Source of the DNA: Betaproteobacteria bacterium UBA5216
Lineage (GTDB): Bacteria > Pseudomonadota > Gammaproteobacteria > Burkholderiales > SG8-41
Direction of reading: 5' to 3'
Length of the DNA: 14,460 nt
NCBI GenBank assembly: GCA_002412495.1
Contig: DHVE01000057.1
Span: 1 to 14,460 of the forward strand
The notes under the pieces: model-generated
What the model was told of the DNA's origin: nothing
The model's database searches: none
Seen by the model: only the letters and a program-made list of their open reading frames with translations
Made by a program: the position numbers and the translations under genes
Part shown: positions 6,926-13,462 of the stretch, piece by piece
How the letters are laid out: every line of letters starts with the position of its first letter
Numbering within the stretch: position 1 is the stretch's first letter

Positions 6926-7897
6926 ATGTTCATGCCGGCTCGCGCGCTTGCAGCCCGCACCTGTGTCGGCGCAATGATCTTCAGCGCGGGTCTTGCGCAG
7001 GCACAAACTTATCCGACACGCCCCATCCGCTTCGTCGCCATGGGCCAAGTGGGCGGCGGCGTTGATTTTGCCGCGCGCCTGATCGCGCCGGATCTGGCGC
7101 GCGCACTGGGCCAGGGCGTGGTGGTGGACAATCGCGCGGGTGAAGTGGTGCCCGCCGAGACCGTGGCGCGGGCGGCGCCCGACGGACACACGATACTCAT
7201 GAACGGCAGCAGCCTCTTGTTCCTGCCGTTGATGCGTGCAAACGCGCCGTACGATCCCGTCAAAAGCTTTGCACCGATCACACTGGCGCACCAGTCGCCG
7301 AACGTGTTGGTGGTGTACCCGTCGCTGCCCGTCAAATCGGTGACCGATCTGGTGGCGCTTGCAAAAGCCAAACCGGACGAACTCGATTTTGGCTCGGCGG
7401 GCACGGGTTCCTCGACGCATCTGGCCGCGCAATTGTTCAAGGTCACCGCGGGCATCAACGTTACGCACATTCCCTACAAAAGCAGCTCGGCCGCCTTGAC
7501 GGCGCTGACCGGCGGTCACGTCAAATTCATGTTCGGCACGCCGGGCTCCGTGGTGCCGCACGTCAACAGCGGGCGGCTGCGTGCGATAGCGGTCACCACG
7601 AAACAAACGACGGCGCTCTTTCCGTCGCTGCCCACCGTGGCCGCGTCGGGATATCCCGGTTTCGAGTGCATCTCCACCAATGGCGTGCTCGCGCCGGCCG
7701 GTACGCCGCCGGCGATCATCAACCGGTTAAATCGCGAGATCGTGCAAATTCTTCAGAAAAAACAGATCCGCGATTTGTTTTTTAACGCTGGCTCCGAAAC
7801 CATCGGCAGCACGCCGGAGGAATTTGCCGCGCAGATAAAATCGGAACTGGCGAAGTGGGGCAAAATCATCAAGGCCTCCGCCATCAAGGCGGATTAG
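6926..7897 (+). CDS. Bug-family periplasmic solute receptor with an atypical ligand loop
   Basis: This is a 323-residue Sec-exported periplasmic receptor of the tripartite tricarboxylate (Bug) family. A signal peptide covers about 1-27 (AGLAQAQ cleavage region). Family segments are YPTRPIRFV (29-37), VVVDNRAG (65-72), AAPDGHTIL (83-91), AKPDELDFGSAGTGSSTHLAAQLF, then IPYKSSSAALTALTGGHVKF, GRLRAIAVTT and LAPAGTPPAIINRLN. The loop after strand 1, usually PFxPGGxxD, is AMGQVGGGVD (38-47), and the GANG turn is replaced by GEVV (72-75), so its ligand probably differs from that of the Bug protein at the window start. The ATG at 6926 is 11 bp after the cupin-rubredoxin stop; a second ATG at 6932 is equally possible, and neither has a clear ribosome site. 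It ends 18 bp from the convergent DUF1761 gene. Confidence 0.92.
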   Translation: MFMPARALAARTCVGAMIFSAGLAQAQTYPTRPIRFVAMGQVGGGVDFAARLIAPDLARALGQGVVVDNRAGEVVPAETVARAAPDGHTILMNGSSLLFLPLMRANAPYDPVKSFAPITLAHQSPNVLVVYPSLPVKSVTDLVALAKAKPDELDFGSAGTGSSTHLAAQLFKVTAGINVTHIPYKSSSAALTALTGGHVKFMFGTPGSVVPHVNSGRLRAIAVTTKQTTALFPSLPTVAASGYPGFECISTNGVLAPAGTPPAIINRLNREIVQILQKKQIRDLFFNAGSETIGSTPEEFAAQIKSELAKWGKIIKASAIKAD

Positions 7898-7915
7898 CCC
7901 CTTGCACAAACGGTC

Positions 7916-8356
7916 TCAGCGCCAGTACGCCAGTATCATCGACGCCGCCAGCAACGCGACAAAATGATATCCGGCGTTGATGCCGAAGAGTTTCCACGAT
8001 TTGTTTTCCCATGCCACGCCGGCCAGCAGCACGGGCACGAAAAATCCGATCCACGTGAAAAAGGCCGTGGATAAACCGTAAACCGCATGAGCCGCGTCCG
8101 TGCCCGCGTTCCACGTGGACGGACGCCACACCGCCACCGTGTGCGCCAGCACATAAGCCGTTAAGAACGCGCCGACGATCATAAGAATCATCGAACGTTT
8201 CAGCACCGCCGGATCCGGTTTGTGATCGGGTGTGAGTCCCATTTCGTGCATCCACGCGCTGCCAAAAACGGGACCGTACCACACGAATCCGATACCGATA
8301 TTGGCCACGACCGCCGCCGCGATCGCCAGCCAGTTCAGATGAAATACGGGCTGCAT
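7916..8356 (-). CDS. DUF1761-type small membrane protein
   Basis: A 146-residue integral membrane protein with about four transmembrane segments (roughly 8-30, 53-75, 89-114 and 125-144). The opening NWLAIAAAVVANIGIGFVWYGPVFGSAW, with the FVWYGPVFG turn, and the later GYHFVALLAASMILAYW are typical of the DUF1761 family, for which I know no established function. The ATG at 8356 has a strong GGAGG ribosome site five to six bases upstream. It follows the PPOX flavoprotein by 22 bp in the same direction, so the two are probably co-transcribed, and it converges on the Bug gene with an 18-bp gap that shows no hairpin terminator. Confidence 0.85.
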   Translation of the reverse strand: MQPVFHLNWLAIAAAVVANIGIGFVWYGPVFGSAWMHEMGLTPDHKPDPAVLKRSMILMIVGAFLTAYVLAHTVAVWRPSTWNAGTDAAHAVYGLSTAFFTWIGFFVPVLLAGVAWENKSWKLFGINAGYHFVALLAASMILAYWR

Positions 8357-8378
8357 GTTGCCCTCCGTGCCGCGACGG

Positions 8379-9008
8379 TTAATGCGTGGAATACAACTCG
8401 CCTTGATGCCGCGCCCGCATTACATCCTGCGGCTCAAGTGGTTCGCTCAACTGACCCGCGCCAATCTGGTCGCGCAGCATTTCATTCATGGTCGGCAACA
8501 CCTTGCGCTCGATTTTGGCCTCGGGCGCCCACAATTGCGCGCGCATGATCGCCTTGGCGCAATGCAGATAGGCCTCTTTTACGGCGATATGCACCACCAG
8601 CTTGGGAAAACGCCCGGCGACTTCGCACAGCGAGGTAAACGCCTCGTCGTTGCGCAGGGTTGCCTTGCCGTTGATGCGCAGTGCCTCGTCCACGCCCGGC
8701 ACCAGGAAAATCGCGCCGATGCGGCCGGTATCGATGATATTGGTGAATGTATCGAGCCGGTTGTTGCCGGTCCAGTCGGGAATGATCACGGTGTTGTCGT
8801 CGATCACTTTGATAAAGCCCGCATCACCCCCGCGCGGCGAAGCATCCATATTGCCGTCGGCATCGCACGTAGAAAGCACGGCAAAGCGCGCCAGCGCAAG
8901 AAAATTCCGGCAGTGGTGATCAAGACGCGACATCTGCTTTTTGACGGCACGCTCCTTCGCCGGCAGATACATCGCGCGCAGTTGTCCGGTGGTTTCTATG
9001 GTCGCCAT
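8379..9008 (-). CDS. Pyridoxamine 5'-phosphate oxidase (PPOX)-fold FMN-binding protein
   Basis: The 209-residue product has the split-barrel FMN-binding fold of the PPOX superfamily, closest in feel to the MSMEG_1061-type flavoproteins. Landmarks are FAVLSTCDADGNMDASPRGG (42-61, the strand pair that lines the flavin), VIIPDWTGNNRLDTFTNI (74-91) and GAIFLVPGVDEALRINGKA (98-116), followed by a helical C-terminus. The substrate is unknown; members act as flavin- or F420-dependent reductases or oxidases, and this one is not shown to be the vitamin B6 enzyme PdxH. The ATG at 9008 has AAGGAT about six bases upstream. The 61-bp spacer before it is very AT-rich compared with the rest of the window and probably holds its promoter, but no clear -35/-10 pair stands out. 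Forms a likely two-gene unit with the DUF1761 gene. Confidence 0.88.
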   Translation of the reverse strand: MATIETTGQLRAMYLPAKERAVKKQMSRLDHHCRNFLALARFAVLSTCDADGNMDASPRGGDAGFIKVIDDNTVIIPDWTGNNRLDTFTNIIDTGRIGAIFLVPGVDEALRINGKATLRNDEAFTSLCEVAGRFPKLVVHIAVKEAYLHCAKAIMRAQLWAPEAKIERKVLPTMNEMLRDQIGAGQLSEPLEPQDVMRARHQGELYSTH

Positions 9009-9069
9009 GAATATCCTTTTTATCGTTTAAAAACAATAAATTACATAAAAACTCCCGGCATCAGAACGA

Positions 9070-9903
9070 TCAGTTGCGTTCCACCTCGACATTATCGATC
9101 AAGCGCGTCTTGCCCAAGCGCGCCGCCGCCAGCACCACCAGCTTGCGTTCGCCGTTTTCGGGCGGCAACAGATCCGCCTGCCTGCGCACCGCGATGTAAT
9201 CGGGCTTCCAGCCGTGATGCGCGAGATCGGCCATAACGTCGAGTTCGACACGCTGATAATCGCGCGCGCCCGATTGCAATTCTTCACGCGCCTTTTGCAG
9301 CATCTGATACAGGCGCGGCGCCTCCTTGCGCTCGTCAGGCGACAAGTAAGTGTTGCGTGACGACAGCGCAAGGCCGTCTTCCGCGCGCACGGTTTCCGCG
9401 AGAATAATCTCGATGGGCAAGGCCAGTTGCCGCACCATGCTGCTGAGCACGAGGCACTGCTGGTAATCCTTTTTGCCGAATATCGCCGAGTGCGGATTCA
9501 CCATGTTAAAGAGTTTCAGCACCACGGTGGCCACGCCGCGAAAGTGGCCGGGGCGCACCGCCCCATCAAGCATGTGCTGTATGTCGGGTGGCTCGACAGT
9601 GTAGGTCTGCGGCTCGGGATAAATTTCGCCTTCGTCGGGCGCGAAGACCACGTCGACGCCAGCGGCTTCGAGCTTTGCACAATCCGCGGTGAGCGTGCGG
9701 GGATAGCGGTCGAAATCCTCGCGTGGACCAAATTGCAGGCGATTAACAAAAATGCTCACCACGGTACACGCCGCGCGCGGCTTGGCTATGTTGATAAGCT
9801 GGATGTGCCCCGCGTGCAGGTTACCCATGGTGGGCACGAACACGTTGTTGGGCTCGCGCTGCAGGCGTTCGCGCAAGGCGGCTACGGAGTGGATGATGTC
9901 CAT
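9070..9903 (-). CDS. panC: Pantothenate synthetase
   Basis: PanC joins pantoate and beta-alanine with ATP to make pantothenate, the coenzyme A precursor, in the cytoplasm. The product has 277 residues, the normal length. Motifs are VPTMGNLHAGH (23-33; HIGH-like nucleotide site), IFVNRLQFGPREDFDRYPRT (51-70), GAVRPGHFRGV (114-124), FGKKDYQQ (142-149), LALSSRNTYLS (178-188) and a C-terminal LGKTRLIDN. In 51-70 the common FVNPxQF is FVNRLQF. It follows panB in the same direction after an 88-bp spacer filled with short tandem repeats (9904-9991). No good ribosome site precedes the ATG at 9903 (the bases before it are GCAGTAAAA), so initiation may be weak. Confidence 0.97.
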   Translation of the reverse strand: MDIIHSVAALRERLQREPNNVFVPTMGNLHAGHIQLINIAKPRAACTVVSIFVNRLQFGPREDFDRYPRTLTADCAKLEAAGVDVVFAPDEGEIYPEPQTYTVEPPDIQHMLDGAVRPGHFRGVATVVLKLFNMVNPHSAIFGKKDYQQCLVLSSMVRQLALPIEIILAETVRAEDGLALSSRNTYLSPDERKEAPRLYQMLQKAREELQSGARDYQRVELDVMADLAHHGWKPDYIAVRRQADLLPPENGERKLVVLAAARLGKTRLIDNVEVERN

Positions 9904-9912
9904 TTTTACTGC

Positions 9913-9933
9913 GTGAGGCGTGAGGAGTGAGGT
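9913..9933. repeat. Three tandem 7-bp units in the panB-panC spacer
   Basis: GTGAGGC, GTGAGGA and GTGAGGT stand head to tail at 9913-9919, 9920-9926 and 9927-9933. They lie 10 bases upstream of the panC start on the template side, where a ribosome site would be expected. Heptamer short tandem repeats are known intergenic elements in several bacterial groups. Confidence 0.75.
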
Positions 9934-9964
9934 GCGCGGCGATGGGACGGTTACGTGTGTCGCG

Positions 9965-10000
9965 CTATGCTAGTTCTGCGAGTTCTGCAAGTTATGCGAG
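9965..10000 (-). repeat. Four degenerate 9-bp tandem units across the panB stop codon
   Basis: Reading leftward from 10000: CTCGCATAA, CTTGCAGAA, CTCGCAGAA, CTAGCATAG. The first unit contains the last two panB codons and its TAA stop; the remaining three lie beyond the stop, in the panB frame, and the fourth ends in TAG. A single base change in the first unit would extend PanB by Leu-Ala-Glu repeats. Confidence 0.7.
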
Positions 10001-10789
10001 AAAAGAATGCTCGCGATCGGGAAACGTTTTTGCTTTGACTTCTTTTACATAGCGCTCCACCGCGGCCTGTATCGAGCCTGCGCCCTGCATGAAATTTTTC
10101 ACGAACTTGGCTTTTTTCCCGGGGAACACATCGAGCATGTCATGCAACACCAGCACTTGTCCGGAACAATCCACGCCGGCGCCGATGCCGATGGTGGGAA
10201 TCGTCAGTGCCTCGGTCACCTGTTTGGCGAGCGGCGACGGAATCGCCTCCAGCACCAGCATGCCCGCGCCGGCTTCTTCAAGCAGTTTGGCGTCTTCGAG
10301 CAGCCGTTCGGCGTCGCTCAGTTGGCGGCCTTGCACTTTATAGCCGCCGAGTTGATGCACCGATTGCGGCGTAAGCCCCAGATGCCCGCACACCGGCACG
10401 CCGCGATCCACCAGATAGGAAACGGTGTCCGCCATCGGCTTACCACCTTCGAGCTTAACCATTTGTGCGCCGGCCGCCATGATTTCAGCGGCGTTACGAA
10501 AAGTGTCTTCCGGTCCGAGTTGAAACGTGCCGAACGGCATGTCGCCGATGATGAACGCGCGCTTCGCGCCGCGCGCCACGCACGCCGTGTGGTACACAAT
10601 GTCGCGCAGCGTGACCGGCAATGTCGTTTCATGTCCCTGCAACACGTTGCCCAGCGAGTCGCCAATCAGCAGGGTTTCCACGCCCGCGCTTTCGAGCAGC
10701 GCGGCAAAACTCGCATCGTAGCAAGTCAGCATGGTGATCTTGTCACCATCCTGCGTCATCTTGTGCAGCGTGGAAAGCGTGGTTCGCAT
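9992..10789 (-). CDS. panB: 3-methyl-2-oxobutanoate hydroxymethyltransferase
   Basis: PanB transfers a hydroxymethyl group from 5,10-methylene-tetrahydrofolate to alpha-ketoisovalerate to form ketopantoate, the first committed step to pantothenate. The 265-residue product is full length. Motifs in order: MLTCYDASFA (20-29), LIGDSLGNVLQGH (41-53), GDMPFGTF (82-89), VKLEGG (111-116), VCGHLGLTPQSVHQLGGYKVQG (133-154), VLEAIP (179-184) and GIGAGVDCSGQVLVLHDMLD (201-220). Metal ligands D44, D83 and E114 and the catalytic glutamate E181 are all present. The gene is 46 bp downstream of the deoxynucleoside kinase; the leader is AT-rich, with no clear ribosome site. Its stop lies in a 9-bp tandem repeat, and panC follows. 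Confidence 0.97.
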   Translation of the reverse strand: MRTTLSTLHKMTQDGDKITMLTCYDASFAALLESAGVETLLIGDSLGNVLQGHETTLPVTLRDIVYHTACVARGAKRAFIIGDMPFGTFQLGPEDTFRNAAEIMAAGAQMVKLEGGKPMADTVSYLVDRGVPVCGHLGLTPQSVHQLGGYKVQGRQLSDAERLLEDAKLLEEAGAGMLVLEAIPSPLAKQVTEALTIPTIGIGAGVDCSGQVLVLHDMLDVFPGKKAKFVKNFMQGAGSIQAAVERYVKEVKAKTFPDREHSFLA

Positions 10790-10802
10790 GATAATTTTAT
10801 CA
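10789..10802. promoter_or_regulatory. AT-rich palindrome touching the panB start codon
   Basis: On the minus strand TGATAA-AA-TTATCA is a perfect inverted repeat whose last base is the A of the panB ATG. It occupies the place of a ribosome site, which is otherwise absent, within an AT-rich 46-bp spacer. Could be a regulator site or a weak structure, or simply an AT-rich coincidence. Confidence 0.25.
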
Positions 10803-10835
10803 ATAAAAACAAATGCTTATAAAAAATCCTTGGGA

Positions 10836-11480
10836 TTAACGCCCGGAACTGAAGAATTCGCGCGGGCCACGCATGGCGGCGATGCGCTGCAACAATAAAT
10901 CAAAATCGGCCGTGGAATCAACAAAGTTTAAATTGTCTGAATTCACGATCAGCAGCGGTGCGGCATCGTACTGGTGGAAATAGCGCGTGTAGGTGTCGCT
11001 CAAACGCACCAGATAATCGTCGCTGATGTCGCGTTCATAGGTAGCCGCGCGGCGCGCCACGCGCTCGATCAGTGTTTGCGGCGTGGCTTGCAGATAGATC
11101 ACCAGATCGGGCACCGGCGTCTGCAATTTCAGATGCGCGTATATCTGGTGATAGAGCTTTAACTCATCGTCGCGCAAGGTCAGGCTCGCGAACAACGGAT
11201 CTTTTTCGAACATGAAATCGGCAAACGTCACCTTGCGAAACAAATCCGACTGCGTCAGATCGCGCACCTGATTGGCGCGCTGAAACAAAAAGAACAACTG
11301 CGCCGGCAGCGCATTGCGTTGCGGGTCGCGATAAAAGCCCGCGAGAAACGGATTCGCACCAGGGTCTTCGAGCAAAGTCACGCCGCCGCAACGCTCCGCC
11401 ATCAACCGCGTCAAGCTGGTCTTGCCCGCGCCGATCGGGCCTTCAACGACAACGTAACGCAAACGCTCGGGCAGTTTCAT
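10836..11480 (-). CDS. Deoxynucleoside kinase family protein
   Basis: Deoxynucleoside kinases phosphorylate deoxyadenosine, deoxyguanosine or related nucleosides with ATP for nucleotide salvage. The 214-residue protein has a P-loop VVEGPIGAGKTSL (11-23), LLEDPGANPFLAGFY (36-50; substrate-side glutamate), LPAQLFFLFQRANQ (58-71), FADFMFEKDPLFA (86-98; the D-x-x-F-x-K-D segment that replaces the DRS motif of eukaryotic enzymes), YLQATPQTLIERVARRAATYERDI (129-152; LID arginines) and a final helix. Its ATG overlaps the folK stop as ATGA, so the two are translationally coupled. This gene between folK and panB is a recurring betaproteobacterial arrangement. Substrate preference cannot be read. Confidence 0.9.
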   Translation of the reverse strand: MKLPERLRYVVVEGPIGAGKTSLTRLMAERCGGVTLLEDPGANPFLAGFYRDPQRNALPAQLFFLFQRANQVRDLTQSDLFRKVTFADFMFEKDPLFASLTLRDDELKLYHQIYAHLKLQTPVPDLVIYLQATPQTLIERVARRAATYERDISDDYLVRLSDTYTRYFHQYDAAPLLIVNSDNLNFVDSTADFDLLLQRIAAMRGPREFFSSGR

Positions 11481-12013
11481 GCGACGACCGCCTGCAGTTT
11501 GGTGACACTGGTCACGTCTACGCCGACCAGTAACTCACTGGCGCGTACTGGCGCGCGGCCACGGCCTGGCACCAGGACTTCCGGCGCGATTTCCGCCAAT
11601 GGCACGATCACGAACGCGCGCTCGTGCATGCGCGGGTGCGGGATCGACAAGCCGGGTTCGTGTATCACTTGTTCACCGTAAAGGGCAATATCAAGATCGA
11701 GCGTGCGCGGCGCGTTTGGAAATGCGCGCATGCGACCGTGTTCGCGCTCAATGTCGAGCAGCGCATCGAGCAAGGCGCGCGCCGACATGGATGTGCGTAT
11801 CGCCGCCACGGCGTTTACAAAATCGGGCTGATCGGCATACCCCACCGGCGCGCTGGCATACAACGACGATCGCGCGATCAATTCCGTGCCGGGCAGGCGC
11901 GCGAGCGCATCAAAGCCCGCCTGCAACTGGCGCCGCGGCTCCTTGAGATTGCTGCCCAGCGCGACATAAGCGATGTTAGCGATTTGCGGCACCTGATTAC
12001 ACTTCCGGCGCAT
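11477..12013 (-). CDS. folK: 2-amino-4-hydroxy-6-hydroxymethyldihydropteridine pyrophosphokinase
   Basis: FolK (HPPK) transfers pyrophosphate from ATP to 6-hydroxymethyl-7,8-dihydropterin in folate synthesis. From the ATG at 12013 the product is 178 residues; motifs are YVALGSNLKEPRRQL (16-30), SSLYASAPVGYADQPDFVNAV (49-69), RTLDLDIALYG (103-113; magnesium aspartates D106 and D108) and IPHPRMHERAFVIVPLAEIAPE (124-145). The start is uncertain: the ATG overlaps the end of pcnB by 17 bases, while GTG at 11992-11990 lies just after the pcnB stop, has GGAAG about nine bases upstream, and would begin the protein seven residues later, directly before the conserved strand. It ends in ATGA with the deoxynucleoside kinase gene. 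Folate made here also supplies the PanB cofactor. Confidence 0.95.
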   Translation of the reverse strand: MRRKCNQVPQIANIAYVALGSNLKEPRRQLQAGFDALARLPGTELIARSSLYASAPVGYADQPDFVNAVAAIRTSMSARALLDALLDIEREHGRMRAFPNAPRTLDLDIALYGEQVIHEPGLSIPHPRMHERAFVIVPLAEIAPEVLVPGRGRAPVRASELLVGVDVTSVTKLQAVVA

Positions 12014-13367
12014 CCGCCGCGTCCGCGGGCAATCTGGGTTTTCGGCGGCGGCGACGTTTTTTGGCCGGGCCGCTGTCGGCTTTCAGCATTTGCTCGCGCG
12101 TGGATTCGTTGGCGTCCTGAAACTGTGTCCACCACTCGCCCAACTCCACATCGATCTCGCCGCTCTCGCAACGCAGCAACAGAAAATCGTAACCCGCGCG
12201 AAAACGCGGCAGTTCCAGCAATCGATACGGACGCCGCCCCGACCGTTGCTCGAAACGCGGCTGCATGGCCCAGATGTCCTTCATGTCGCCGCCGTAGCGT
12301 CGCGGAATCGCGAGTTTTTCGGCCTGCGCCTGCATCACCTGATCCATCGCTTTGTAGAGCGCGGGAATCGCGGGTGTGCCGCCCTTCTCGATGGATTTCC
12401 ATGCCGCCAGCACTTCGTGCCATAGCAGCGTGGCAAACAAGAACGCCGGCGACACGCCTTTTTCGCCGCGAATACGCGCGTCGGTATTTTTCAGCGCGAG
12501 CATGACAAAACGCTCGCCCAGCGGTTGCTCCAGAATTACGTCGAGCAACGGCAGCAGGCCGTGATGCAGGCCGTCCTTGCGCAGGCGCTTCACGGTTTCG
12601 ACCGCATGGCCCGAGAGCAGCAGCTTCAGCATTTCATCGAACAGCCGCGCGGGCGGCACGTTTTGCAGCAGGTCGGCCAACTCGCGGATGGGTTTGCGGG
12701 TGGCCGGATCAATTTCGAAATCCAGCGCGGCGGCAAAACGCACGGCGCGCAGCATGCGCACCGGATCTTCACGATAGCGCTGCACCGGATCGCCGATCAT
12801 GCGCAGGCGTTTTTTCTTCAGATCCGCGACGCCGCCGTGATAATCATGCACCTGCTGGGTAGACGGATCGTAGAACAAGGCATTGATGGAAAGATCGCGC
12901 CGCGTGGCGTCCTGCTCCTGATTGCCGAACACATTGTCGCGCAGGATGCGGCCGTGCTCGTCGGTCTTGCCCTTGGCGATATCGTCGCCGCCCTCGGCGG
13001 CATCGTGGGACGCGCGGAACGTGGAAACCTCCACCGTCTCGCGACCGCACATCACGTGTACGATCTGGAAACGCCGCCCGATAATGCGCGAGCGGCGAAA
13101 CAGGCCGCGCACCTCTTCGGGCGTCGCGCTGGTCGCCACGTCAAAATCTTTCGGTTCCCGCTTGAGCAAAAGGTCGCGCACCGCGCCGCCCACCACGAAC
13201 GCGGCATAACCCCTGGCCTGCAGGGTGTCGGTAACGCTCAAAGCACACGCGCTGATTTGCTCGCGCACCACGCCGTGTTCCTTGAACGGAATCACATGGG
13301 CGCGCGACTTGCCGCGCCCGCCAAACATCTTTCCGGAAAAAACCCGGCCTATCAGCTTTTTAATCAT
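11997..13367 (-). CDS. pcnB: Poly(A) polymerase I
   Basis: PcnB adds 3' poly(A) tails to RNA and so promotes decay by exoribonucleases. Starting at ATG 13367 (MIKKLIGRVF) the protein has 456 residues; the frame is open further upstream, but those 33 codons only translate a GC-rich tandem repeat and resemble nothing. The class II nucleotidyltransferase core is AAFVVGGAVRDLLL (55-68) with KDFDVATSA (73-81; catalytic D74 and D76), then RRSRIIGRRFQIVHV (91-105), RRDLSINALFYDP (156-168) and YREDPVRMLRAVRFAAALDFEID (198-220). The RRSRIIGRRF form is typical of poly(A) polymerases rather than CCA-adding enzymes. The C-terminus ends in a lysine/arginine-rich tail (KKRRRRRKPR), common in PcnB. It is the first gene of the pcnB-folK-kinase-panB-panC run. 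Confidence 0.95.
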   Translation of the reverse strand: MIKKLIGRVFSGKMFGGRGKSRAHVIPFKEHGVVREQISACALSVTDTLQARGYAAFVVGGAVRDLLLKREPKDFDVATSATPEEVRGLFRRSRIIGRRFQIVHVMCGRETVEVSTFRASHDAAEGGDDIAKGKTDEHGRILRDNVFGNQEQDATRRDLSINALFYDPSTQQVHDYHGGVADLKKKRLRMIGDPVQRYREDPVRMLRAVRFAAALDFEIDPATRKPIRELADLLQNVPPARLFDEMLKLLLSGHAVETVKRLRKDGLHHGLLPLLDVILEQPLGERFVMLALKNTDARIRGEKGVSPAFLFATLLWHEVLAAWKSIEKGGTPAIPALYKAMDQVMQAQAEKLAIPRRYGGDMKDIWAMQPRFEQRSGRRPYRLLELPRFRAGYDFLLLRCESGEIDVELGEWWTQFQDANESTREQMLKADSGPAKKRRRRRKPRLPADAADAPEV

Positions 13368-13376
13368 GAGCCGCGA

Positions 13377-13382
13377 ATTATA
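13377..13382 (-). promoter_or_regulatory. Perfect TATAAT box just upstream of pcnB
   Basis: TATAAT reads on the minus strand at 13382-13377, nine bases before the pcnB ATG. If it is a -10 box, initiation would fall at or within a few bases of the ATG, giving a leaderless or nearly leaderless transcript; no clear ribosome site precedes the ATG, which fits. No convincing -35 hexamer is visible 16-18 bases upstream. Confidence 0.35.
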
Positions 13383-13390
13383 GCGCGGGC

Positions 13391-13462
13391 CGGAACCCAC
13401 CCGTGCCCGCGGACGGGCATCCACTCGTGCCCGCGGGCGGATTTCAAAACGTGTCCGCCGGC
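13391..13462. repeat. Three degenerate 24-bp tandem units between the ABC ATPase and pcnB
   Basis: Units occupy 13391-13414, 13415-13438 and 13439-13462; all share a core of the form CGTGCCCGCGG (exact in the first two, at 13402 and 13426; CGTGTCCGCCG at 13450). The first two units match at 19 of 24 positions; the third, which encodes the last residues of the ATPase and its stop, matches its neighbour at 16 of 24. TGCCCG/CGGGCA (13404-13419) can also form a 6-bp hairpin with a 4-base loop, without a T-run. Confidence 0.6.

Noticed and set aside
9009..9069. AT-rich 61-bp spacer considered for a small RNA or riboswitch
   Set aside because: Too short, with no stable stem; most likely promoter and leader of the PPOX gene.
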